A DNA stretch of 64,000 nt from Hankyongella ginsenosidimutans (GCF_005144965.1 NZ_CP039704.1:2712001-2776000); one strand, 5' to 3'. Numbered from the stretch's first letter, positions 49,224-62,190 are shown. Numbers and translations are program-made. The notes: generated by a model not told the origin, from the sequence alone.

Positions 49224-50500
49224 TTATTCGGCCGGCTGCAGGGCGGCGTCGCCGCTCGGCAGCACGGGTTCCGAGATGCTCTTGGGCAGCGGTTTCGGCG
49301 TCTCGATGCGCGCCACCAGCGGCACCAGGATCAGGAAGTGGATGAAGTAGTAGGCGGCCGCCAACTGGCTGATGCGCACCCACGGTTCCTCCGCCGGGGC
49401 CTGACCGCAGACACCGAGGATGAGAATGTCGAGGAGAAACAGCCAGAAGAGCTGGCGGTAGATCGGCCGATAGTTGGCTGAGCGCACCGGCGAATTATCC
49501 AGCCACGGCAGGAAGAACAGCAGCAGGATCGATGCGAACATCGCCAGCACGCCCCAGAGCTTGGCCGGGATGCCGAGGAAGTCGTAAGTGAAGGCGCGCA
49601 GGATCGCGTAGAACGGCCAGAAATACCACTCGGGCACGATGTGTGCCGGCGTGGAGAGCGAGTCCGCCATGATGTAGTTGTCCGGGTGGCCGAGCGCGTT
49701 CGGCATGTAGAACACCACGGCGCAGTAGCAGATCAGCGCCACGACGAGGCCGAACAGGTCCTTCGCGGTATAATAGGGGTGGAACGGCACGGTGTCGGCC
49801 GGACCTTTGACGTCGATGCCCTTCGGGTTGTTCGACCCGGGATGTGCAGCGCCCAGATGTGCAGCACCACAACGCCCAGGATGACGAACGGCAGCAGGAA
49901 GTGCAGCGAGAAAAACTTGTTTAGCGCCGGGTTGCCGACGAACGGCGCACCGAGCAGCAGGGTCTGGATGCTCTCGCCGACCACCGGGATCGCGGAGAAC
50001 AACCCGGTGATGACCGTAGCACCCCAGAAGCTCATCTGGCCCCACGGCAACACGTAGCCCATGAACGCGGTCGCCATCATCAACAGCATGATGACCACGC
50101 CCAGCATCCAGATCATCTCGCGCGGAGCCTTGTACGAGCCGTAGTAGAGTCCGCGGAAGATGTGCACATAGACGACGATGAAGAAGAACGACGCGCCGTT
50201 CATGTGCAGATAGCGAATCAGCCAGCCGAAGTTCACATCACGCATGATGTGTTCAACTGACCCGAACGCAACCGCTTCGTTCGCCGAATAATGCATGGCG
50301 AGCACCACGCCGGTCACGATCTGGATCATCAGGAATACGCCGGCGAGCACGCCGAAGTTCCAGAAGTAGTTCAGGTTTTTCGGAACCGGATACCCCGCCC
50401 CGACCGCATCGTGCATGAAACGGACGAGCGGCAGGCGCTGGTCCAGCCAGCGCTCGATCGCCGTATTCGGTACATATTGTTGAGCCCAGGGCTTGCCCAT
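49224..50500 (-). CDS. petB: Cytochrome b of the bc1 complex, one frameshift
   Basis: The N-terminal part has [13 protein letters not shown]-like helix [21 protein letters not shown] with haem-ligand histidines and [20 protein letters not shown], then [20 protein letters not shown] and the second pair in [20 protein letters not shown]. After a break near 49835 the C-terminal part has [20 protein letters not shown] and the Qo-site [15 protein letters not shown] (PEWY). About 425 residues, eight helices. Middle gene of petABC. Confidence 0.95.
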
Positions 50501-50505
50501 GTTCG

Positions 50506-51078
50506 TCACCCGATCTTGATGCTGGTTGGCGACAGGAAGGCGTATTCCGGCACTTCCAGATTCTTCGGCGCCGGGCCTTTGCGGATGCGGCCCGAGGCGT
50601 CGTAGTGCGAGCCGTGGCACGGGCAGAAGTAGCCGCCGAACTCACCGCGCGTCTCGCCTTCGGCGGCGCCCAGCGGCACGCAGCCCAGGTGGGTGCACAC
50701 GCCCATGGTCACCAGCCAGTTCTTGTGCTCCGGCTTTACGCGCTGGTCATCGCTTTGCGGGTCGCGCAGGGACTTGACGTCCACAGCGTCGACCGCCTTC
50801 AGCTCGTCGGCGGTGCGGTTACGCACGAACACCGGCTTGCCCTGCCATTTCACCTTGATGGCCTGGCCCGGCTCGATAGGCGCGAGGTCGACTTCGATCG
50901 TCGACAGCGCCAGCACGTCCGCTGACGGGTTCATCTGCTGAACGAACGGCCAGGCCGCCACTGCGCCGCCGACCGCGACGAAAGCACCCGACGCAATGTG
51001 CAGGAAGTCGCGGCGTCGAACGCCTTCGTCCATCCCATGACCGCCGTGGGGCGTCGCCGCACCCTGTCCGCTTGCCAT
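50506..51078 (-). CDS. petA: Rieske iron-sulfur protein of the bc1 complex
   Basis: Twin-arginine region [19 protein letters not shown] is followed by the [2Fe-2S] ligands in [10 protein letters not shown] and CPCHGSHYD. Intact; the ATG at 51078 ([13 protein letters not shown]) is chosen, giving 190 residues. First gene of petABC; only 5 bases separate it from petB. It takes electrons from ubiquinol at the Qo site. Confidence 0.95.
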   Translation of the reverse strand: MASGQGAATPHGGHGMDEGVRRRDFLHIASGAFVAVGGAVAAWPFVQQMNPSADVLALSTIEVDLAPIEPGQAIKVKWQGKPVFVRNRTADELKAVDAVDVKSLRDPQSDDQRVKPEHKNWLVTMGVCTHLGCVPLGAAEGETRGEFGGYFCPCHGSHYDASGRIRKGPAPKNLEVPEYAFLSPTSIKIG

Positions 51079-51310
51079 TCCTCGTGAACTCCTCAACTGC
51101 TGTCCTTGGTCCTACCCTGCGGCGGCCTCTCGTCGAGCCGAAGCGCACGCACGGTGAATTGAAGCGTCGATTACCGCCCACATCACGCAGAGACAATGGG
51201 CAAATTAGCCGCAAGCGCAAACGGGGGCAGGAAAATGGTCGAAACAAACACTTTGCAAACCCGGCGGCGCTACGCAGAAGGGCGCAACGGAACAACCTGA
51301 TTAGGCAAGA

Positions 51311-52729
51311 ATGCGCACAGCCCTCATCAGCGCCCTTCGCTGGGTGGCCGCCGGCCGCCTGCTCGGCCAGATCATCACCTGGGCGCTCACCATCGTCACG
51401 ATCCGGCTGTTGACGCCCGCGGACTATGGCGTCGTCGCTGCCGCCTTGCTCCTGATCAGCGTCCTGGCAATCCTCCAGGAAAGCGGCTTTCGCGCCGTGC
51501 TGATCCGCCGGCGGGACATGGAGCCGGAGCACCGGGACCGGCTGTTCGGCGCGTTCCTGCTGGCGACCCTGGGTTTGACCGTGTTCGCAGCGCTCGCCGC
51601 CTGGCCGCTTGGTCTCTACCTCGGCGATACCCGGGTGGCCCCGTGGTCTGGCTGGTGGCGTTGACCTTGCCGGTCAACATCGGGACCGTGTTTCCGCTGG
51701 CCCTGCTGGAAAAGAACTGGCGATGCGCCCGGTCGCGCTGGTCGAGCTGGGCGCGAGCCTGGCGCAAGGTATCGGCACTGCCGGCCTGGCGCTGGCCGGC
51801 GCCGGCTACTGGGCGCTGGCGGGCGGCATGGTGATCGCCAGCGTAATCAAGGCCATCGCCTTCTGGCGCTATGCCCCGGCAGACCTGCGGCCGCGCTTTG
51901 GCTGGCATGGCCTGCGCGAGGACTGGCGCTACGGCCGGACCATCACCGCCCAGGCCCTGATCTACACGGTGACCAGCAATTTCGATGTCGCCGTGGTCGG
52001 CCGGGTGCTCGGCGCGGGGCCACTCGGCCTGTTCCGCACCGCGAGCGAACTGGTGTTCATGCCCGCCTCCAAGCTGATGCCGATCATCAACCGGGTCGCT
52101 TTCCTGCCTATGCCCGCGCCCAGGAGGATCGCGCGCTGATCGCCCGCGCCTTCCGCAGCAAGCTCGGCGTGTTCATGGCGGTGATGGTGGCGCCGCTGTG
52201 GGGCTGGCGGCCGTCGCTCCGGAATTCACGACCGTGGTGCTGGGCGCGCAATGGCGCGCGCTGCCGCCGCTGCTGTGGGCGCTGGGGCTGGCCGCGCCGT
52301 TCTTCACGGTGTCGCTGTTGTTCAACGCGCCGTTCGACGCCCTGGGACGGCCTGAGCTCAGCGTGCAGAGCAACTTGATTCGTGCGGGCTTGACTCTGGT
52401 CACGCTGATCGTCGGGGCGCAGTTCGGGCTGGAGACCCTGATCTGGGTCTATGGCGCGGGCTGGCGCTGGCCGGCCTCATCATCGCCTGGATCGGCCTCA
52501 AGGTGCTGGGCGTCTGGCGGCGGCAGGCGCTGGCCGACATGGCGGCCCCGCTGGCGGCCGGGCTGGCGATGATCGGCGGCATCCACCTGATGCGCACCCT
52601 GCTTGCGCTGTCCGCGGCGCTCGAACTGCCGCTGCTGATCGCGACTGGGGCGCTGTGCTACTGCGGCGTGCTGTGGCTGCTCGGCGCCAGCAGATCCGGG
52701 CTGCGATTGCGCTGGTACGCGGCCAATGA
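51311..52729 (+). CDS. Lipopolysaccharide/oligosaccharide flippase-type protein, frameshifted
   Basis: A polytopic membrane protein of the polysaccharide transport (Wzx/MOP) superfamily: RWVAAGRLLGQIITWALTIV, RLLTPADYGVVAAALLLISV and LAILQESGFRAVLIRR at the start, then ALVELGASLAQGIGTAGLAL, TVTSNFDVAVVGRVLGAGPL and LFRTASELVFMPASKLMPII. Breaks lie near 51645, 51718, 52110, 52200, 52460 and 52700. About 473 residues, probably 12-14 helices. The glycan carried is unknown. The corrected stop overlaps the trmL ATG. Divergent from petABC with a 232-base gap. Confidence 0.82.
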
Positions 52730-53202
52730 TCCGCCTCGCGCTGTTTCAGCCGGACCAGCCGCCCAATGTCGGCACGCTGCTGCGGCTGGGTGCCTGCCTT
52801 GGCGTGCCGGTCGACATCATCGAGCCCTGCGGCTTTGCGTTTTCGCGCGAGGCGGTACGGCGGGCCGCGCTCGATTACTTCGATCATGTCGATTTGACGG
52901 CGCACGCTGACTATTGCGCGTTCGACGCAGCCCGCCGACAGGCCGGGCGACGCCTGGTCCTGCTTACAAGCAAAGGCGATACGCCATATTCTGAGGGCCT
53001 TTACACCCCGCTGGACACCCTGGTGCTGGGGCAGGAAATTGCCGGCGCTCCGCCCTGGCTGCACGACGCCGCCAGCCTGCGGGTGCGCATTCCGCTGAAG
53101 GCACCCTTGCGCTCCTTGAACGTGGCGGTCGCCGCCGCCATGGTACTGGGCGAGGCGCTGCGTCAGACTGCCGCCTTTCCTGAGATACCGGAGCTACCGT
53201 GA
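52726..53202 (+). CDS. trmL: tRNA (cytidine(34)-2'-O)-methyltransferase
   Basis: This is an intact 158-residue SPOUT-class enzyme: RLALFQPDQPPNVGTLLRLG, PVDIIEPCGFAFSREAVRRA, DYFDHVDLTAHADY, VLGQEIAGAPPWLHD and IPLKAPLRSLNVAVAAAMVL form the knotted SAM site. It methylates the wobble base of tRNA-Leu isoacceptors. The stop overlaps hemF by 4 bases. Confidence 0.93.
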   Translation: MIRLALFQPDQPPNVGTLLRLGACLGVPVDIIEPCGFAFSREAVRRAALDYFDHVDLTAHADYCAFDAARRQAGRRLVLLTSKGDTPYSEGLYTPLDTLVLGQEIAGAPPWLHDAASLRVRIPLKAPLRSLNVAVAAAMVLGEALRQTAAFPEIPELP

Positions 53203-54078
53203 CCCCTACGCCCCTGCCCGCGCCCGACGAACTCGCCCGCCGCAAACAGGCTGCCGCCACCTGGTTCGAGTCGCTGCGCAATGCCATCTGCGCCGCGTTC
53301 GAGTCGATCGAGGACGATGCCGACTTCGCCCCGGGCGTGCCTGGGCGGTTCGTCCGCAAAACCTGGGAACGCACGGACCACAGCGGCGCGCCCGGCGGCG
53401 GCGGCACGATGTCGCTGATGCATGGCCGGGTGTTCGAGAAGGTGGGCGTCAACATCTCGACGGTTGAAGGGACATTCTCGCCGGAGTTCGCCAAGAACAT
53501 CCCCGGCGCGGAAGACGACCCCGGCTTCTTCGCCACCGGCATCTCACTGGTCGCGCACCTGCGTTCGCCGCGCGTGCCGGCAGTGCACATGAACACGCGC
53601 TTCCTGGTGACGACCCGCGCCTGGTTCGGCGGCGGTGCCGACCTGAACCCGCCGCTGCCGGTCGAGGCGGAAACCGCCCGCTTCCATGCCGCATTCGAGG
53701 CCGCCTGCAACCGCCACGACCCGGCCTATTTCCCGCGCTTCAAAGCCTGGTGCGACGACTATTTCTACATCAAGCACCGCAACCGCCCCGGGAGTCGGCG
53801 GCATCTTCTACGACTATCTGGACAGCGGCGACTGGACAGCCGACTTCGCCTTCACGCAGGATGTCGGTCAGACCTTCCTGGAGATCTACCCCGCGCTAGT
53901 GCGTGCGCGCATGGCGGAACCCTGGACACCGGAAGAGCGGGAAATCCAGTTGCAGTATCGTGGCTTGTACGCGGAATTTAACCTCGTGTACGATCGCGGA
54001 ACCCTATTCGGACTCAAGACCGGCGGCAATGTCGAGGCCATTCTCATGTCCCTGCCGCCTGAGGCGAAATGGCCCTGA
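53199..54078 (+). CDS. hemF: Oxygen-dependent coproporphyrinogen III oxidase, one frameshift
   Basis: It converts coproporphyrinogen III to protoporphyrinogen IX using oxygen. Motifs [57 protein letters not shown] and, after a break near 53795, [15 protein letters not shown] and [20 protein letters not shown] are those of HemF. About 293 residues. Overlaps trmL, so trmL-hemF is one transcript. Oxygen use implies aerobic life. Confidence 0.95.
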
Positions 54079-54096
54079 GCACCCCTGTCCCGTGAC

Positions 54097-54209
54097 GGTA
54101 GTGTCTCAGTTTGAAACCTCCGCTCGTGGTGAGCTCAGACAGAACCACGAGCCGCTCAACCTTCGTCCAGCTCAGGGTGAGCGGGGATTTTTCAAACTGA
54201 GACACTACC
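54097..54209. mobile_element. MITE-like palindromic element, 113 bp, perfect 20-bp terminal inverted repeats (family A)
   Basis: GGTAGTGTCTCAGTTTGAAA at 54097-54116 is the exact reverse complement of 54190-54209. Inside, CTCGTGGT/ACCACGAG forms a hairpin, followed by CTTCGTCCAGCTCAGGGTGA. Related copies are at 63744 and 13815. It has no coding capacity, so it would need a transposase supplied in trans. It lies just after hemF. Confidence 0.8.
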
Positions 54210-54252
54210 CCGGCGACTGGCGTCTTGTGAGTAACCGTCAGGATACAATATA

Positions 54253-54702
54253 ATGGTAGAAGCGCATCGCTTCGCTGTTCACTCAAGACAAGGCAGGCTC
54301 CGATTGGCGATTGATCCACGCCCATCCCGACAACTGCGCCCGCCGGCGCTCTCCGCCGGCGACGACGACCATGATTCCCACGGCGGCCAGACCGGAATCG
54401 CGACCAAGACGGTCGCGCGGACAGCCAAACCTTCGATGTACAAGGTTCTGATGCTGAACGATGATTACACGCCGATGGAGTTTGTCGTTCACGTCCTGCA
54501 GCGTTTCTTCCGCATGTCGATGGAGGATGCCACGCGGGTCATGATGCATGTGCATCAGCGCGGCGTCGGCATCTGCGGCATTTTCACCTACGACGTCGCC
54601 GAGACGAAAGTGACGCAGGTGATGGACTATTCCCGCAAGAACCAGCACCCTTTGCAGTGCACCATGGAAAAGCCTGACCGGCGACCGTCGCCGCGCCCGT
54701 AA
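54253..54702 (+). CDS. clpS: ClpS adaptor protein
   Basis: The conserved core is [40 protein letters not shown], then [20 protein letters not shown] and HPLQCTMEK. ClpS recognises N-degrons and delivers them to ClpAP; the DDYTPM and MHVHxxG segments form the N-end pocket. An N-terminal extension of about 60 residues from the ATG at 54253 is longer than usual and the true start may lie further in. clpA follows after 165 bases. Confidence 0.92.
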   Translation: MVEAHRFAVHSRQGRLRLAIDPRPSRQLRPPALSAGDDDHDSHGGQTGIATKTVARTAKPSMYKVLMLNDDYTPMEFVVHVLQRFFRMSMEDATRVMMHVHQRGVGICGIFTYDVAETKVTQVMDYSRKNQHPLQCTMEKPDRRPSPRP

Positions 54703-54867
54703 CCCTGCGTTCACCCGGCTATGCCTTGAATGCAACCGACGGCGTCCCGAGATGGTTATGCGATGTGCAGACGAAAGCCATGCTTTGCCTGGCGCAGCTT
54801 TGTGCTAGCCTCACGCGTACTGGGGCGTTCGGATCGATACGCGGCGAGTTCTGGATAAGGAGCCACT

Positions 54868-57221
<2,354 letters not shown>

Positions 57222-57248
57222 GCGGGTTGCGCAGCCGGGGAGACGTCA

Positions 57249-57819
57249 TGACGAAGCCGGCCGCCCACCCGATCCTGCAGGCGCTCGTCGACCTGGTGGT
57301 CGGCGTCAGGGACGATGGCCAACGCTATGCCTTTGGCGAAGACGTGCCGCAGGCGCTGCGTGAAAGTGCCTCAAGTGGCTCTACGACATGCTGACGATCC
57401 TCGACAGCAAGACCAACCAGTTGCTGAGCGCCAATTCCTTCGTGCTCGCCGCCACCGCTTTCCTTGCCCGCTCGGGCGGGGATACGTTCAGCGGCGCCAA
57501 GGCGTTCTACATCCTGCCGCTGGTCCTCGCGATGGTATGCCTGATCTCAGCCGCCTGGCGCATCTACCGCATCCGCTGGGGTTTTCTCGACTATATGCAC
57601 CGCACCAACTGCGCGGACCCCACGCATGGCTTCTGGCTCGAGGCGAATGCCCTTGCCGAGGAATGCGCCCGCAGAACCGGCTCGATGCGCATGGTGCGGT
57701 TTTTCACCATTGCAGCGGCTGCGACTTTCATCTTCGCCTCGGCCGCCGTATTCCGGGAACAACCATCGGCCAAGCCGGCACCGATCAAGACCGGAGCCGC
57801 CGCAGGAGCAACGCCTTGA
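57249..57819 (+). CDS. Uncharacterised two-helix membrane protein, one frameshift
   Basis: It starts MTKPAAHPILQALVDLVVGV. Adding one C near 57370 joins it to ALKWLYDMLTILDSKTNQLL, then two hydrophobic segments (ANSFVLAATAFLAR and AFYILPLVLAMVCLISA), a cytoplasmic middle (MHRTNCADPTHGFWLEANAL) and a third (VRFFTIAAAATFIFASAAV). About 190 residues. The DSKTNQLLSxN followed by paired helices recalls the Pycsar/SLATT-type membrane modules loosely, but I cannot assign it. It lies between clpA and cdd and overlaps the latter by 4 bases. Confidence 0.6.
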
Positions 57820-58251
57820 CGATCGACCCGAACGATGACGCCCTGCGTCTGGCTGCATCAAGACCCGCGACAACGCCTATGCCCCTACTCCCGTTTTCAT
57901 GTCGGGGCAGCGGTGCGCACGCTCGGCGGGGCCATATATCGCGGCGCGAACATGGAGAATGCATCCTACGGCCTGACGATCTGCGCCGAGGTGGCAGCGC
58001 TGACGGCGGCTGTGGCTGCCGGCGACTTCCGCTGCGAAGCGATTGCGGTCGTCGGCGGCCCGGCCGATACGCTGGACCCGCAGGCGGACGTCACGCGCCC
58101 TTGCGGCCGCTGCCGTCAACTGATCGCCGAGGCGGCCGCCGTCTCCGGCGTCGACATCAAGGTCATCAGCGCCAACGCCGCCGGCACGAAAGTGGTCGTG
58201 GAGCCGATCTCGGGGCTGCTGCCGCATGCCTTCGCCCTGCCGCCGGCCTGA
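57816..58251 (+). CDS. cdd: Cytidine deaminase, frameshifted
   Basis: It hydrolyses cytidine and deoxycytidine to uridine forms in pyrimidine salvage. A TTG start overlapping the preceding stop gives MTIDPNDDALRLAA. Two breaks near 57860 and 57890 lead through KTRDNAYAPYSRFHVGAAVR to the active site TICAEVAALTAAVAAG (CAE) and PCGRCRQLIAEAA (PCxxC), the zinc ligands. About 145 residues, homotetrameric type. Confidence 0.88.
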
Positions 58252-58296
58252 TGCGCCGGTGCCCGGCCCTGCCGGGCGGCACGTCATCGCGCTCTC

Positions 58297-58455
58297 GTGT
58301 CGTGGAATCGAAGTTCGTCACACAATGATATAGGGCTACCCCGCGAACTTCGATTCTAAAACGACACGAGAAACAGAGTTGCTAGTGTCCTTTTCGATCT
58401 GAAATCCAACTTCACCTGATATTGGGTGCAATGGATTTCAGATTCGGGACACTAG
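58297..58455 (+). repeat. Two-hairpin dispersed repeat (family B), copy 2
   Basis: GTGTCGTGGAATCGAAGTTC with its complement ending ACGACAC, then CTAGTGTCCTTTTCGATCTG with its complement ending GGGACACTAG. It is the inverted counterpart of 29307-29467, and most bases match when one copy is reversed. It fills the gap between cdd and the SMR gene. Confidence 0.8.
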
Positions 58456-58462
58456 AAGGTCG

Positions 58463-58794
58463 TTAAGGGCTTGTGGCTTTCAGCAGCACGATCCCCGCAA
58501 CGATCATGCCGATGGCGATCAGGCGCGGCGCATGGGCCGGTTCGTGGTAGAGCAGAATGCCGAGCAAAGCCGCCCCGACGGCACCGATGCCCGTCCAGAC
58601 CGCATAAGCGGTGCCGATCGGCAGCACCTTCACCGCTGCCGACAGCAGATAGAAGGACGCAAAGGAGACCGCAAAAACGCAACGCTCGGCCAGAGCCGGG
58701 TGAAGCCTTCAGTCAGCTTCATCAGATACACCCAGCCGACCTCCATAAGACCCGCCGCCAGCAGCATCATCCAGGCGAGGGTTGCAGGTGGCAT
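58463..58794 (-). CDS. Small multidrug resistance (SMR/SugE-EmrE) family transporter, one frameshift
   Basis: MPPATLAWMMLLAAGLMEVG with the essential membrane glutamate in LMEVGWVYLMKLTEGFTRLW. After a break near 58675 it continues FAVSFASFYLLSAAVKVLPI, GTAYAVWTGIGAVGAALLGI and LIAIGMIVAGIVLLKATSP. Four helices, about 111 residues. VGWVYLMKxTEGF with GTAYAVWTGIGA is closer to guanidinium exporter Gdx/SugE than to EmrE, but the distinction is not certain. Confidence 0.88.
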
Positions 58795-58831
58795 GCGCAT
58801 CGCTTTGCTGTTACCGCGCCGGGGGCAGGCA

Positions 58832-59417
58832 TCAGGCGTGAGCGTAGAGCAGGCGGCCGCCGCTCATCCGCATACGGACGGACTCGATGATCGCCGGGTC
58901 CAGCACGAAACAGCCCCAACTGCGTCCCGGCTTGCCATGGCGGGCGATCCAAGCCGGCGCCACATAGGGTGCGGCGTGAACGATGATCTGCCGCTCCCGG
59001 GCGTTGCGGTTGCCGTCGTCCAGTCCCTCCAGCAGCATGGCGGGGCCATTGCTGCCTGACTGATAGGCGGCGCCAGTTGCAAAGCGCCGGCGCAGGAAGC
59101 CAGGGAACCCGGACGATCCGACAAACGGATAGCCAGCCCGCTGTTGTCGGGGTCCGATCCCCTGCCATGTGCCACCAGATAGCTCTCGATGACGCCGGTC
59201 GCCAGCTCGATGAGGTGAAAGCGCGGCTGGGAGGACGGGCGGCGCAGATCGACCACCGCCAGCCAGTCCCGCAGGGGATGCGATCGCGATGGCGGGTCAA
59301 GGCTGCTGCGGCGGCAGCCAGTGCGTCAGGGCTTGGCGTGGTGGCGGTTGACGCCCGTGCAGCCGGCACAGTAACGCTGGTGGCGGCCAATGTAAGGAGC
59401 AATCTGCGGCGATCCAT
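58832..59417 (-). CDS. YkuD_2-type murein L,D-transpeptidase domain protein, frameshifted
   Basis: An export signal, MDRRRLLLTLAATSVTVPAA (double arginine), starts the protein. Domain blocks, in three frames, are WLAVVDLRRPSSQPRFHLIE, GVIESYLVAHGRGSDP, then TGAAYQSGSNGPAMLLEGLD, VHAAPYVAPAWIARHGKPGR and the catalytic SWGCFVLDP (SxGCF). Breaks lie near 59265 and 59065. About 195 residues. It probably acts on peptidoglycan in the periplasm. Its start is 37 bases from that of a second, divergent L,D-transpeptidase. Confidence 0.75.
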
Positions 59418-59453
59418 GGTCAATACTGCGCTTCCTCGAACACCGTGGCGTCG

Positions 59454-60669
59454 ATGACCATGGCCGATCATGGCGGCCATGCCAAGCCATTCCGGCCGGC
59501 GCTGCGGCATGCCCTGGCGGTGCTGGCGTGGCTGGCAACGGCAACGCTGCCGACGCCCATCGAGGCGCAGCCGGTGACGCCCTGGCGGCCTGAGGCTGTC
59601 GCGGCGTTGCAGGGCGTGGTCGACCGGTTGCCCGAGCATGGGCTGGACCCGCGCCATTACGCCATTCCCGCACCCGCGACAGGCGCCGCGATCGAGGCGC
59701 TGGCGCTGGAACTCGCCGCCGACCTGACGGTGGGACGGCAAGGGTCCGCAGTTTACGGCGCCGAGCCGCGGGAAGCAGTCAAGGTGCGGCTGCGCCAACC
59801 TTTGCGCGATGCCTTAGTGTCCCCGGCCCTGGCGATCCCCGCCTTTACGCCACCCTGCCGCCACAGGATGCGACCTATGGAGTCCTGCAGCGGGGATTGG
59901 CGGGAGAAACCGACCCGGCACGCCGCCAGGCGCTGACCGCGACGCTGGAGCGCCGGCGCTGGCTGCCGCGCGGAACCCCGGCCCGGCTGCTGCTGGTCAA
60001 TATCCCTGCCTACGAACTGACGTTCTACGAGGCCGGCGCGCTGGTCACCGTTCACCCGGTGATCGTCGGCCAGCCGGCCCACCCCACACCCCTGATGCAG
60101 GTCGCGGCACCCGGCATCACCCTGAACCCATGGTGGAACGTGCCGGACCGGATCGCACGCGAAAAGCTCTGGCCGAAGCTGCGCCGCGATCCCCGGTTTG
60201 CGGCCAGCATGGGCTATGTGATCGACAATGGGCGGATCCGCCAGAAACCCGGGCCGAAAATGCGCTGGGTCAGCTCAAGTTCGTCATGCCGAACGGGCTG
60301 GATGTCTATTTGCACGATACGCCGGACAAGGCGCTGTTCGACCGTCAGACCCGCGCGCTCAGCAATGGTTGCGTGCGGGTGCAGGCAGTCAAGGCCTTGG
60401 CTGCGCGCCTGCTGCCGACGCCCGAATGGACGCCCGACAGGCTGGATGACGCGCTGGCCACCGGTGCCACCCGCACGCTGTCCTTCGCCACGCCGGCCAT
60501 TGTCCGTACGGTCTACGAAACCGCGCAGGTTCAGCCGGACGGCAGTATCCGCATCCTGAGCGACATCTATAACTGGGACGCGCCGCTGGTCGCCTCACTC
60601 GCCGGACCCGGCGCGCGCAGTGCGCCAGCGCCTGGACTGTCGCCCGCCATCGCCCAGTGTCTCGGCTGA
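59454..60669 (+). CDS. L,D-transpeptidase (YcbB/LdtD type), frameshifted
   Basis: A signal peptide (HALAVLAWLATATLPTPIEA) is followed by a peptidoglycan-binding-like region and DRLPEHGLDPRHYAIP. After a break near 59845 come RRWLPRGTPARLLLVNIPAY, LTFYEAGALVTVHPVIVG, TPLMQVAAPGITLNPWWNVP, and after another near 60260 LKFVMPNGLDVYLHDTPDKA, LFDRQTRALSNGCVRVQ, containing the H and SxGCxR catalytic set. It forms 3-3 cross-links in peptidoglycan or anchors lipoproteins. About 405 residues. The start is uncertain (GTG 59445, ATG 59454 or 59460). Confidence 0.85.
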
Positions 60670-60692
60670 GGCCATCCTCCGTGAGCGATCGA

Positions 60693-61153
60693 TTATCGGG
60701 AGCGTTGCTGATCCAGCGCGCGCAGGAAGCCCTGGGTGATATCCTCGACGCCATGGCCAGTGTAGTCGTGCGCGAGATAGGCAATGATGCGCGTCGCGAC
60801 GGCCGGCGCATGCATGCTCAGCAGGTGGTGCAGCCGGGGCGGCGCGATCACGACAAGATGGGTAAAGGCATCGGCCTTGCCCTCGACCAGTCCGGCTACT
60901 GCGCGCACGAAAGCTGCTTCCGCAGCATCATGGTGGTCGGTGCTCTCGACCGCCGTCCTGCCACCCGTCGGAGTGGCGAAGCGCCCGGACGGTCGCGGCC
61001 CAGCATCCGGGTTGGCGGTACCGGGTTCTCCAGTGTTGCGACCATATGCAACTCAGGCGTTCGATCGCCGCCCCGGTTCTCGAACAGGATGGCGCGGCCG
61101 CCATCGAACACAAGCGCCCAGGCGCCGGAATGATGCAGGGGAGAAGCGGCCAT
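60693..61153 (-). CDS. Host-attachment-type protein (BaeRF family), one frameshift
   Basis: The start MAASPLHHSGAWALVFDGGR is followed by ILFENRGGDRTPELHMVATL. After a break near 61010 come AAFVRAVAGLVEGKADAFTH, LVVIAPPRLHHLLSMHAPAV and AYLAHDYTGHGVEDITQGF. The VVxDGxxAxLFxN start and HLVVIAPPxxLxxLR...DLTGH end match the Pfam host-attachment (eRF1-like) family. First described near plant-attachment genes, its biochemical role is unclear. About 154 residues. Confidence 0.72.
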
Positions 61154-61257
61154 GGTGCGAACCCCAAATGTACGAATTCGTGGATCAGGCTCCTTTCATT
61201 AATCATACCATGATTCATGCCTCAGATCAGTTCAATCTGAAACGATCAAGGTCGAAC

Positions 61258-61350
61258 GGGCTGTTGAAAAGTCGCGAAGATACAGCCCTGCTTCGTCATC
61301 CCGGCGCAGGCTGGAATCCATGGGTGCATATATACATAACGAAGACAACG
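61258..61350. repeat. Dispersed repeat (family C), second locus
   Basis: CGGGCTGTTGAAAAGTCGCG, then GATACAGCCCTGCTTCGTCA, GGAATCCATGGGTGCATATA and TACATAACGAAG repeat the order seen at 48076-48300. It lies in the otherwise gene-free stretch 61154-61461. Confidence 0.7.
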
Positions 61351-61461
61351 CTTTAGACTTAAAGATCTATAGAGCAACTTTGGAACCCGGCGGCATTGAT
61401 CAGGATCATGCCCGGCGTGCAGCCTTCAGGAGAGGCGGCGATGAGGCCTGCGGGCCTGGCT

Positions 61462-62190
61462 TCAAGAGCGCGGCGTATCCACGCGCAGCCGGCGTCCGGT
61501 CTCGAAATCCTCGACCAGGAGATTGAGGATGGCGAGTCCGACGGCTTCCGGATCTTTCAGCCGGGTTGGATCCTCGCCAGGATAGGCTTCGGCGCGCATG
61601 GCCGTGCGGGTCGCGCCGGGATCGACGATGGCGCAGCGGATGCCCGTGATGCTGCCCACCTCCTCCGCGTAGCAGTCGATCAAGGTCTCCAGCGCCGCCT
61701 TGGAGGCGGCGTACGGCCCCAGTAGGCGCGCGGGCTGCGCGCGACACTCGTCGTCAGCGCGAGCACCCGGCCGGTCGGGGCAAGCCGCAGCAGAGGGTCA
61801 CAGGCGCGTAGCACCCGGAAACCGGCGGTCAGGTTCAGCGCCATGATCTTGTCGAAGTCCTTGGGCGCGACATGGGCGACCGGCGACAAGGCCCCGAGCA
61901 TCGCTGCATTGAGAACCAGGATATCCAGCCGGCCCCAGCGCTGGCCGATGGCGTCCGCCAGCCGGTCCACCGCCTCCCCGTCGGTCAGGTCGAACGGTGC
62001 CAGCGTTGCCGTGCCGCCAGCCGTATGGATACGGTCGTCGACTTCGGCCAGACCGCCCTCCGTGCGCGCCGTCAGCACGACATGCGCGCCGGCCTGCGCC
62101 AAGCATAGCGCCGTCGCAGCGCCGATGCCGCTGGCGCCGGTCACCAAAGCCAGTTTACCGGACAGCGGCCCATTGAGCGGTTTTGCGTCA
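61462..62190 (-). CDS. Short-chain dehydrogenase/reductase, frameshifted
   Basis: The ATG at 62190 overlaps the purF stop. Single-base loss just after gives the frame with KLALVTGASGIGAATALCLA. The glycine motif TGASGIG is one residue shorter than the usual TGxxxGxG, a possible 3-base deletion. FDLTDGEAVDRLADAI, DILVLNAAMLG, ALTTSVARSPRAYWG and, after a break near 61715, AYAASKAALETLIDCYAEEV supply the N-S-Y-K active-site residues; IVDPGATRTAMRAEAYPG is the usual loop. About 243 residues. The purF-SDR pair is common in alphaproteobacteria; substrate unknown. Confidence 0.85.
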
